Translations under genes and position numbers: made by a program
NCBI GenBank assembly: GCA_014801865.1
Contig: JAAVDH010000035.1
Location: 1 to 64,000, forward strand
Source: Bacteroides sp.
GTDB lineage: Bacteria; Bacteroidota; Bacteroidia; Bacteroidales; Muribaculaceae
DNA length: 64,000 nucleotides
Reading direction: 5' to 3'
The notes under the pieces: model-generated
The model's database searches: none
Told to the model about the DNA's origin: nothing
What the model saw: the letters and a program-made list of their open reading frames with translations, nothing else
Shown: in pieces, positions 31,348 to 39,376 of the stretch
How the letters are laid out: each line of letters opens with the position of its first letter
Numbering within the stretch: position 1 is the first letter of the stretch

Positions 31348-31782
31348 ATGAAAGTGCTTGAATATATTTTTGGTAAAATGTGGTGCTACCAATCAACTAC
31401 TTGTTGGAAAAGCGAACCACTATATACCTGTTATAAAATGTATTGGACAATACTTCTATATTTCTCATATCCGATAATGATGACAATATATACTTGGGGA
31501 ATAAAGTATTCTCAAGGCATGATTTTACCCACATGGCTTGCGGGTGGTCTAACCCTATTAATTCCAATACCATTTTCACTTATAACATATTATAAGTTAG
31601 TCAAGAATGGACGATACAAAGAAGTAATATCTCATCCTGATAGCGCACCCAAGTGGTCAAAATTTGTCGGGTGGTGCTTTTATTGGGGAGGAGTAATTAA
31701 TGTGATTATCTGGATAGTACTTCCTGCATGGAGTTTCCAGTTCTTTGAACCATTTATACATATAATCTTCCAAAAAATATGA
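31348..31782 (+). CDS. Small multi-pass membrane protein, putative immunity protein 2
   Basis: N-term IFGKMWCYQS and LVKNGRYKEVISHPDSAPKWSKFVGW resemble 32258/32681 products. Confidence 0.6.
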   Translation: MKVLEYIFGKMWCYQSTTCWKSEPLYTCYKMYWTILLYFSYPIMMTIYTWGIKYSQGMILPTWLAGGLTLLIPIPFSLITYYKLVKNGRYKEVISHPDSAPKWSKFVGWCFYWGGVINVIIWIVLPAWSFQFFEPFIHIIFQKI

Positions 31783-31796
31783 TGGTAAGCTGGGAC

Positions 31797-31997
31797 TGCG
31801 CCGCTGAGTGCCCCAAGAATGTGCCCCTGAGCAACATCGCCCTTCTCAAGCGCGAGTTCATCAAAGCCAAGTGCTCTGACTAATCCCACTCACACATGTG
31901 CGATGGTCACGTGACAACCGCCACTAACCATCCGCACCAATAACCCTACTGAGGGCTGTGTCGCCAATCCGCGCGACACAGCCCTCAGCCTTTTTAT
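31797..31997 (+). repeat. 201-bp direct repeat, copy 2 (orphan frdB 3' end plus terminator)
   Basis: Would encode ...[28 protein letters not shown] but lacks any upstream frdB; 6 mismatches to copy 1. Confidence 0.95.
31949..31996 (+). terminator. Duplicated rho-independent terminator
   Basis: Identical hairpin to 23600-23647. Confidence 0.9.
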
Positions 31998-32257
31998 ACA
32001 TCTGCCCGGATATTAAATTCCCGACACCCATCTGACATCGGTAGCCGCCGTGCTCCCCTACGGCCATTGAGAATGTGTCAGTATTATGTATCACACTATC
32101 CAAGAAGAGATTCCGTAGGGGATGTGCTGGAGGGTGGAGCAATTACGTTAACACATGTTAGGAAATCTTTATGCTTAAACAATTGTTTTAGATATATAAA
32201 TGTAAAACAGAGGCCTATAACAAAATTCATAATCGAGGTTATTAAAAAACGTGTTCT

Positions 32258-32671
32258 ATGAGAATCATTGATGATTTGTTTGGTTATTTATATTGTTATA
32301 TGAGCGTAATGAATATTGATCGTGGATTAAGCTATATTTACACAGCTCTCATACCTACGACATTATTGTTCTTTCTTCTCCCTCTTTTGATGCCGCTACA
32401 TTTCCTTTATCCTGAGAGGATAACAACAGACAATCTATTAGCTGGAGTAGTGATATTTTCATATTTGATTGGAATAATAGCTTGGATTAGTCTGGGTCGT
32501 AACGATAGATATGAGCAGGTAATATCCCAACCTAAATTTAAGAGAAGACGTGCTATCTTTATCGGAGCATTAATCCGACTTGGTAGCGCTGTGTTCTTTG
32601 TACTGTATGTAAATAATGGTGTTTGGATAATGAAGACAGTGTTTAATCTTGACATTCAAAGTGTTTTTTAA
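32258..32671 (+). CDS. Small multi-pass membrane protein, putative orphan immunity protein 3
   Basis: LFGYLYCYMS..., GRNDRYEQVISQPKFKRRRAIFIGALIR; same family as 30904/31348/32681. Confidence 0.6.
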   Translation: MRIIDDLFGYLYCYMSVMNIDRGLSYIYTALIPTTLLFFLLPLLMPLHFLYPERITTDNLLAGVVIFSYLIGIIAWISLGRNDRYEQVISQPKFKRRRAIFIGALIRLGSAVFFVLYVNNGVWIMKTVFNLDIQSVF

Positions 32672-32680
32672 GAATCAATC

Positions 32681-33064
32681 ATGATAAAGTATATATTTGC
32701 AGTCATTTACAACTGTCAAAAAAATCCTCCAAGTGAGGGAAACGAGAATATCACACTTAGGGTACTGTTCTTTTCTACCGTATGTACTATTCTCATAGGA
32801 TTAATTTTATGGGGTTATATTTTTGATATCACACCCACTGATCGAGTGTATAATCTGGCCATACTGGCCATGGGCGTAATTGGGTTTGCAGTTGATTATT
32901 GGGCATATTTAACATGTGTCCGCAATAATCAGTATAAGTCCTTTGTAAAGGAGAGTATATACAACACAAAAACAACAAAAGTAGTTGGTCAGATAATACG
33001 TAAGGTTCCGTTTGGGCTACTGATTATATATGTATTTTACTTCCGATTCTTTGTTTGCGAATGA
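32681..33064 (+). CDS. Small multi-pass membrane protein, putative orphan immunity protein 4
   Basis: IFAVIYNCQK..., VRNNQYKSFVKESIYNTKTTKVVGQIIRKVP. Confidence 0.6.
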   Translation: MIKYIFAVIYNCQKNPPSEGNENITLRVLFFSTVCTILIGLILWGYIFDITPTDRVYNLAILAMGVIGFAVDYWAYLTCVRNNQYKSFVKESIYNTKTTKVVGQIIRKVPFGLLIIYVFYFRFFVCE

Positions 33065-33105
33065 TCAATTAAGGGAGGTGATAAGGCAGCGGTAGTACTA
33101 TTAGA

Positions 33106-33137
33106 TTTGTCAGAGACGCGGGTTTTGTGTAGTTTTG
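33106..33137 (+). promoter_or_regulatory. Consensus Bacteroidetes promoter TTTG-N20-TAGTTTTG
   Basis: -33 TTTG 33106-33109, -7 TAGTTTTG 33130-33137, only 7 bp before the ATG at 33145. Confidence 0.75.
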
Positions 33138-33144
33138 CATTATT

Positions 33145-34773
33145 ATGGCTATACAGGATAAGATACAGAGATTTGCGTCCGACCTTCAGCAGACGCTACT
33201 GAGTTGCGTGAAGATACCCCTCATGTCGCGCCGCGCCACAAAACTGCCGTCGGAGTTTTCGAACGCCGATGAGCTGGTGATACTGGCCAACGGACCGTCG
33301 CTAAACAAGACTGTGAAGGAGCATGGCGAGTTTCTGCGCACACGTACGCTGCTGGCCGTAAACTTCTGCGCGGTATCAGACATGTTCACTCAGCTACGCC
33401 CCGAACTTTATCTGATAGCAGACCCCCTGTTCTGGATAGTTGACGAGAAGCGCGAGTCGCTCTTCGGCGCACTCGCCGAGAAGACTACCTGGCGGCTGCA
33501 TCTTATGATACCGGTCAGAGCCATGGTCGATAAGAAGTGGAGCAAAATCATTGCCGGAAATCCCAACATCAAGGTGCATCTCTACAATACCACTCCCCTC
33601 GAAGGATTCCGCGGGTTTACCAACTTCGTCTATCGCCGCGGCCTGGGTATGCCACGCCCCCACAATGTGCTGATACCCTCCATAGCCACCGCCCTGCGCC
33701 TCCCCTTCAAGAAGATATATCTCGCCGGGGCCGACCACTCATGGCTTCCTGAAATCTCGGTGACCGACTCCAACGAAGTGCTCATGCATCAGAAGCACTT
33801 CTACGACCGCGGCACCTCAAAAGCCGACACCGTAAAGCAGGAGAACCTCAACACGGCCCGACTGCACACCATACTCTACCACATGTACGTGGCGTTTAAG
33901 TCATATTTCACGCTGCGCGACTACGCCTCCACCCTCGGGAAGGAGATTATCAACATTACCCCCGGAAGTTTTATAGACGCATTTGACCGCATGACCCTGC
34001 CCAACGAGAAGCAGACCGGAAAGCGCGACGGCATAGTGATACAGGCGCGCTCCGGCTCAACACGTATGCCCGCCAAGATATTGCGCCCCTTTGACGGCGA
34101 CACACGCATAATCGACATCATACTGGAGCGCATAAAGAAGTCGTGTTCCGACACCCCTATCGTACTCGCCACCACCACCTCTGAAGCCGATGACACGTTG
34201 GAAGAGGTGGCACGAAAGTATGGTGTGCTCTGCTGGCGCGGTAGCGAAAACGATGTGCTCGACCGATTCATCGGCGCCGCCGAACACTTCGGCTTTGACC
34301 GCATAGTGCGTGTATGCTCTGACAATCCCTTCCTCCAGACCGACACTTTCACCACACTCTTTGACCGTCAGACCGAGACCGGAGCCGACTACGTAGGATT
34401 CGGATTCCCCGACGGACGCCCCACAATAAAGTCACATCTCGGACTGTATGCCGAACTGGCCACCGTCGATGCCCTGCGTCGTGCCGCAAAGGCCACCTCC
34501 GAACCGCTTTTCCACGAGCATGTGACGAATTACCTCTACTCCCACCCAGAGGACTTTTCGGTAAGCCTCATAGACCTTCCCGACTTCCTCAGAGAGCGTA
34601 CCGACCTGCGCCTAACCCTCGACACACCCGAAGACTTCGCCCTACTGAGCGAGCTTTACCGCCGCCACCGCGATGAGACCGACGGCACTGTCCGCTCGCT
34701 CGTGCAGTTGGTTGACAGCAATCCGGCATACGGAACCATCATGAAACAGAATATCGAAAAAAACGAAAAATAA
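33145..34773 (+). CDS. Fusion: glycosyltransferase-like (DUF115/GT42-like) N-terminus + SpsF/NeuA-like cytidylyltransferase C-terminus
   Basis: N-term ELVILANGPSLNKTV...IYLAGADHSW; C-term DGIVIQARSGSTRMPAKILRPFDGDTRIIDIILERIKKS...RVCSDNPFLQTD. Confidence 0.75.
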   Translation: MAIQDKIQRFASDLQQTLLSCVKIPLMSRRATKLPSEFSNADELVILANGPSLNKTVKEHGEFLRTRTLLAVNFCAVSDMFTQLRPELYLIADPLFWIVDEKRESLFGALAEKTTWRLHLMIPVRAMVDKKWSKIIAGNPNIKVHLYNTTPLEGFRGFTNFVYRRGLGMPRPHNVLIPSIATALRLPFKKIYLAGADHSWLPEISVTDSNEVLMHQKHFYDRGTSKADTVKQENLNTARLHTILYHMYVAFKSYFTLRDYASTLGKEIINITPGSFIDAFDRMTLPNEKQTGKRDGIVIQARSGSTRMPAKILRPFDGDTRIIDIILERIKKSCSDTPIVLATTTSEADDTLEEVARKYGVLCWRGSENDVLDRFIGAAEHFGFDRIVRVCSDNPFLQTDTFTTLFDRQTETGADYVGFGFPDGRPTIKSHLGLYAELATVDALRRAAKATSEPLFHEHVTNYLYSHPEDFSVSLIDLPDFLRERTDLRLTLDTPEDFALLSELYRRHRDETDGTVRSLVQLVDSNPAYGTIMKQNIEKNEK

Positions 34774-34816
34774 AAACTCTCACTCACTTTATAAACTCTC
34801 ACTCACTACCTGCATA

Positions 34817-35857
34817 ATGAATCATACATATATCATAGGCGAGATAGGCCAGAACCATAATGGATCGGTAGATATAGCGAAACTCATAGTCGACCTCGTG
34901 GCACGTCCTGTTCGCGACGAAGCCAGCGACCTTGACCTCGAACCGATGGACGCCGTGAAGCTCACCAAGCGTGACCTCTCGGAAGAACTCGCCGCCTCGC
35001 AGATGAATCGTCCTTATGATTCGCCACACTCCTTCGGACGTACCTACGGCGAGCACCGCGCCTTTCTGGAGCTGACCGACGAACAGCACTTCGAGATATA
35101 CCGCCACGCCAAGAGCCTGGGGCTTGACTTCGTGGAGACCCTCTGCTCCGAAGGATGCCTGTCGCTGCTGCGCCTCTTCACCCCCGACCGCCTTAAGGTG
35201 GCCAGCCGCGACCTCACCAACCTGCCTCTGCTTCAGGCCATGGCCGAGACCAAGATACCTATCATACTCTCGACAGGCATGGGAGGCAAAGAGGAACTTG
35301 ACGCCGCCCTCGACGTAATCACGCGCTACCACTCCGACATAGCCATACTCCACTGTGTGAGCCAGTATCCTACGCGCCCAGACAATCTCAACCTGCGCAC
35401 ACTGACATATCTCCAGCGTCATTATCCGCAGTATACCATAGGCTTCTCCGACCATACCATAGGCATAGCTGCCCCGGCCGTAGCCGTAGGTATGGGCGCA
35501 CGTATCATCGAAAAGCATATCACCATTGACCGACGCATGAAGGGCACAGACCAGCAAGGCTCACTCGGTCCCGACGGCGTGAACCGTATGGTGCGCGACA
35601 TACGTGTGGCCGAGCGATGGATGGGCCGCGACGACCTCTTCATCGACTCCTCGGTGAGCAGTGCCAAAGTAAAACTCGAACGCTCCATAGCCACCCGCCG
35701 CGACATGCAGGCCGGCGAAGTCGTGACCGAGAATGATATACATCTCCTCAGTCCCGGCGACGGATTCCGCTGGGTACAGCGCGACCAAGTGATAGGCCAT
35801 CGCCTCACCGCACCCTTGGGAGCCAACGAGATTATCTACCCCTCATCCCTATCCTAA
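34817..35857 (+). CDS. N-acetylneuraminate/nonulosonate synthase (NeuB/SpsE family, SAF domain)
   Basis: YIIGEIGQNHNGSVDIAKLIVD, KVASRDLTNLPLLQAMAETKIPIILSTGMG, LHCVSQYPTRPDNLNL, GFSDHTIGIAAP, EKHITIDRRMKGTD, C-term SAF-like RSIATRRDMQAGEVVTENDI. Confidence 0.92.
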   Translation: MNHTYIIGEIGQNHNGSVDIAKLIVDLVARPVRDEASDLDLEPMDAVKLTKRDLSEELAASQMNRPYDSPHSFGRTYGEHRAFLELTDEQHFEIYRHAKSLGLDFVETLCSEGCLSLLRLFTPDRLKVASRDLTNLPLLQAMAETKIPIILSTGMGGKEELDAALDVITRYHSDIAILHCVSQYPTRPDNLNLRTLTYLQRHYPQYTIGFSDHTIGIAAPAVAVGMGARIIEKHITIDRRMKGTDQQGSLGPDGVNRMVRDIRVAERWMGRDDLFIDSSVSSAKVKLERSIATRRDMQAGEVVTENDIHLLSPGDGFRWVQRDQVIGHRLTAPLGANEIIYPSSLS

Positions 35858-35870
35858 TCCTTACCAAACT

Positions 35871-36374
35871 ATGTTACCCAAACTGTTTATTACCGATATT
35901 GACGGAGTGTGGACCGACGGAGGCATGTATTACACCGCCGAGGGCGATGTGATGAAGCGTTTCTGCGTCAAAGACGGATGGGGAGTCATCTTCCTGCGCC
36001 ATTTAGGAGTGCCTGTGGCCATAATGACGGGTGAAAACACTCAGATAGTGGCCCGACGCGCCGCCAAACTGAAAATCGAGGAGTGCCACCTCGGGGTAAA
36101 AGACAAACTCACTCTTGCCCGTGAGGTCTGTGACCGTATGGGCATCACACTTGACGACGTGGCCTTCATAGGCGACGACATCAATGACCTGCCACTGCTC
36201 AAAGCCGTGGGATGCAGCGGATGTCCCTCAAACACCCCCGACTACGTCAAGGCACAAGTAGACTACGTTGGCACCGTCCATGGCGGCGAGGGAGCCTTCC
36301 GGGAGTTTGTGGAGACAATACTCAAGCGCGAAAATCTGCTATTTTCAACCATCGAAGCCTGCGCAACTAAGTAG
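35871..36374 (+). CDS. KdsC-like HAD phosphatase (KDO-8-P / nonulosonate-9-P phosphatase family)
   Basis: LFITDIDGVWTDGGMYYTAEGDVMKRFCVKDGWG, IMTGENTQIVARRAAKLKI, VAFIGDDINDLPLLKAVGCSGCP. Confidence 0.9.
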   Translation: MLPKLFITDIDGVWTDGGMYYTAEGDVMKRFCVKDGWGVIFLRHLGVPVAIMTGENTQIVARRAAKLKIEECHLGVKDKLTLAREVCDRMGITLDDVAFIGDDINDLPLLKAVGCSGCPSNTPDYVKAQVDYVGTVHGGEGAFREFVETILKRENLLFSTIEACATK

Positions 36375-36413
36375 TTTTCAATTTATCAACCCTTTCACCA
36401 TATAAATACATAC

Positions 36414-36449
36414 ACTTAGAGAGTGTTTGAATTTAAATACTCTCTAAGT
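36414..36449 (+). terminator. Hairpin downstream of the nonulosonate cluster
   Basis: ACTTAGAGAGT-GTTTGAATTTAAAT-ACTCTCTAAGT, perfect 11-bp arms, followed by CACTCTTTCTTTGTTTTC. Confidence 0.6.
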
Positions 36450-36559
36450 CACTCTTTCTTTGTTTTCATTACGTCAATCCAAAAATTGGTGGAATTGTTA
36501 ACTGATGGATTAGGTGTAGTTGTCCGAACGCTTCTTTTAACGTGTTTTAACAGTGTTTT

Positions 36560-36592
36560 TTTGTCGTTAACTCTACAAATATCGTAATTTTG
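36560..36592 (+). promoter_or_regulatory. Promoter of fimbrial locus (TTTG 36560-36563, TAATTTTG 36585-36592)
   Basis: TAnnTTTG with upstream TTTG at 21-bp spacing, ~310 bp before the first ORF. Confidence 0.5.
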
Positions 36593-36901
36593 TAGACGTT
36601 TAGGAGTAAACCACCGCTTATCACTGGTGCATTTTGCTATTTTATATTTTTTTAATCTCTAAAAATAAACGATAGTGATTTAGCAGCAAGTTTGTCATAT
36701 AATTTTCGTATATCTATAAATACACTACTATTAACTTTATGAAAATAAATGACTGACGACCTCTTATTCGTTGTTATTTATATTTAGAGATAAATACCTT
36801 AATAAACACATGTCGAAGTCATATGACCGCCAATATATCACATCATTTACCCCCCCGATTCGGATGGTAAATGTCATTATATCAGCCTTTTAGCAAGACT
36901 G

Positions 36902-38275
36902 GTGTGTTTTGTGGCGTTTCTTCAGACGGCCTTCGCTTCTGTAGCTATTCAGAACGATAACTCCGTCCGGGGCGACCGCGTCATCATGACAGATTCTGCG
37001 GAGATTCACTTTAGCATATCAAGTTCCGGGTTGGATATCGTTAGGGATGTTAACGGAGTCAAGCTTGAGAAACTCAAGCAACAGCTCCACGATATGCCTG
37101 CTACAGACACTCTGATAATTATCAATTCACTGAAGATTATCGGTTCATCATCGCCCGAAGGTTCGGTAGAGTACAACCGTTCGTTGTCCAAAAAGCGTGC
37201 CGATGCTGTATATGATTACCTGACAGAATTTGTCTCTATTCCTGATTCTATAACAACTATCGAGTATCTCGGACGAAACTGGAAAGGACTGTATAATCTT
37301 GTAGCTTCAGACCCGGCTGTTCCGTCACATCCGGAGGTACTTGCCCTGCTGCGTAAGGCTGTGACAAGCTCCGGACTGTCACCCGCCGAGAGTAACAACC
37401 TGCTCTACCAGCTCAAAAAGCTTAAGAACGGCGAGCCCTATTTCTATATGTATCGCCGGCTGTTCCCTGCGTTAAGAGCTTCGTATGTTTATGTAGAGTA
37501 TGAGAAACGTTCCAATCTCGAATTAGACTGCAAGATAATTGAAATAACCGACACTGCAACCCCGCAGCCTGTCGACCCCGTTGTAACAGATTCTGAAGAA
37601 ATAGAGTCTTCTTTCTGCCCAACGACAGACTTAGACACAGTGGTTCCCCCCACGCCTGTCATAGATAAAAGTACGTATATCGAGGCCACGGATGATATCA
37701 GAAGACCTCTGTATATGGATCTCCGCACCAACATGCTCTATGACATTGCGGCCGTGCCCAATATCGGAGCTGAATTTTACGTCGGTAAAAACATTTCAGT
37801 CTATGGAAACTGGATGTACGGATGGTGGGACAAAGATGACCGTCATCGCTACTGGCGCATATACGGCGGAGAACTCGGCGCACGATGGTGGTTCGGCAGA
37901 AAGGCGCATGCAAAGCCTCTTACAGGTCATCATATAGGCCTTTACGGCGGATTGCTCACCTTCGACTTTGAATGGGGAGAGACAGGATATATGGGCGGAC
38001 GTCCGGGAGGCACCCTTTGGGACCGCTCACTTGTCAATGCCGGAATCGAGTATGGCTACTCACTGCCTGTCAGCCGCCGTCTTAATATCGACTTCTCGAT
38101 CGGATTTGGTTATCTTGGTGGTAATTACATCAAGTATTTCCCCTTCGACAACGAATACTATCGTGAGAAAGAGTATAAAATGCACTTTTTTGGTCCTACA
38201 AAGTTAGAAGTGTCACTCGTATGGCTTATAGGAAGCTGCAACTACAATAGTCGGAAAGGAGGTGATGCACGATGA
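36902..38275 (+). CDS. DUF3575-type fimbrial-locus protein with OmpA-like periplasmic region
   Basis: IINSLKIIGSSSPEGSVEYNRSLSKKRADAVYDYL (OmpA-C-like), C-term MDLRTNMLYDIAAVPNIGAEFYVGKNISVYGNWMYGWW...WRIYGGELGARWWFG. Initiation (GTG 36902) uncertain. Confidence 0.75.
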   Translation: MCFVAFLQTAFASVAIQNDNSVRGDRVIMTDSAEIHFSISSSGLDIVRDVNGVKLEKLKQQLHDMPATDTLIIINSLKIIGSSSPEGSVEYNRSLSKKRADAVYDYLTEFVSIPDSITTIEYLGRNWKGLYNLVASDPAVPSHPEVLALLRKAVTSSGLSPAESNNLLYQLKKLKNGEPYFYMYRRLFPALRASYVYVEYEKRSNLELDCKIIEITDTATPQPVDPVVTDSEEIESSFCPTTDLDTVVPPTPVIDKSTYIEATDDIRRPLYMDLRTNMLYDIAAVPNIGAEFYVGKNISVYGNWMYGWWDKDDRHRYWRIYGGELGARWWFGRKAHAKPLTGHHIGLYGGLLTFDFEWGETGYMGGRPGGTLWDRSLVNAGIEYGYSLPVSRRLNIDFSIGFGYLGGNYIKYFPFDNEYYREKEYKMHFFGPTKLEVSLVWLIGSCNYNSRKGGDAR

Positions 38276-39246
38276 AACCATCATTATTTTCGATCATATC
38301 GCTGACCCTTACCATGCTTTTATCGGGCAGTTGCACTCATAAGGACCTCAACGAAGATGCGCCTAAAATTATCGCCGACAATGTAGATGTGGTTTTCGAC
38401 TGGAGCAAAGTTCCTGACGCAAAAGCCTCGTCCATGATACTCTATCTCTACCCTGAAAGTCACGACGTGATGAACTACTGGTTCAACAATAGCAAGGGCG
38501 GCATCATCAGAACATACAGCGGAAAGCATACCGCGGTGTGTCACAGCAATGATGACCCCTATATCCACTGTCTGCGCAATCAGGATTCGCACGATGAGAT
38601 AGAGATCTATACCGATGAAACGGCTCTGCTTGTCGGACAAGGCATCTCGACTAAAGGTATCCCCCGTGCCGAAGGCACGGAAGACGAACCGCTGCGCGTG
38701 ACTCCGTCGATGATCTACGGCGATCAGAGGAGAGACATCTCCTTTAAGGCCACGAGCGATCGCCAGACACTGACGTTCTACCCCGAAGAACTTGTGTGTC
38801 ACTACACGGTTGAATTCGTCAATGTAGAGAATATTCAGAGTGCCGACCTGAGAATCGACGCGACCATATCGTCGCTTGCCGGAGGTTACTACCCGGGCCT
38901 GATGAAGCCAAACTCTGAGGTCGTGTCACACACGTTCACTCTTACACCCGATATCGAACAGAGCTCCATGCATTCGGAGTTCCTGACGTTCGGCGTACCT
39001 GACGGAGAAAGCAGGCCGCATAAAATCAGCCTGTATATCGCACTGAGAAACAGAACCGGTAATTTCTACACCTTCGATGTTTCCGACCAAGTCAACACGG
39101 CTCCCGATCCGAGAAATGTCAACATCAGGATATACGGTCTGAAGTTGCCTGAACTTCCTCCCGATCCACCCACTCCACCGGAGCAAGGCGGACTTAGTGT
39201 GGAAGTAGACACATGGGACACCATCCATTTGGATATAAAAGTATAA
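38272..39246 (+). CDS. DUF5119-like fimbrial lipoprotein
   Basis: Lipobox LLSGSCTHKD; WSKVPDAKASSMILYLYPES; overlaps the 36902 stop by 4 bp. Confidence 0.7.
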   Translation: MKPSLFSIISLTLTMLLSGSCTHKDLNEDAPKIIADNVDVVFDWSKVPDAKASSMILYLYPESHDVMNYWFNNSKGGIIRTYSGKHTAVCHSNDDPYIHCLRNQDSHDEIEIYTDETALLVGQGISTKGIPRAEGTEDEPLRVTPSMIYGDQRRDISFKATSDRQTLTFYPEELVCHYTVEFVNVENIQSADLRIDATISSLAGGYYPGLMKPNSEVVSHTFTLTPDIEQSSMHSEFLTFGVPDGESRPHKISLYIALRNRTGNFYTFDVSDQVNTAPDPRNVNIRIYGLKLPELPPDPPTPPEQGGLSVEVDTWDTIHLDIKV

Positions 39247-39376
39247 TCTCTATCACTTAATCATTTTACCAATCAATTAATCAGCTTACCTTCAATCAAT
39301 TAATCAATCAGCACATCATTCCAACCAAAAAAATCAACAAATCAACAATCATAATCACTTTAATGCTCTTAAATTT

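Noticed and set aside
23649-31796. Rhs island as a transposon or ICE
   Set aside because: No transposase, integrase, relaxase or terminal inverted repeats seen inside; boundaries are explained by the frdB 3'-end duplication instead.
31680-31889. 69-aa minus ORF resembling the 71-aa minus ORF at 23325-23540
   Set aside because: The similarity is real but only reflects the frdB 3'-end duplication read antisense; not a conserved small protein.
32054-32122. 10-bp inverted repeat TCCCCTACGG...CCGTAGGGGA with 49-bp spacer
   Set aside because: Short arms and long spacer, no T-tract; too weak to call a regulatory element.
34799-35557. 252-aa ORF on minus strand
   Set aside because: Antisense to the NeuB-like synthase; shadow ORF.
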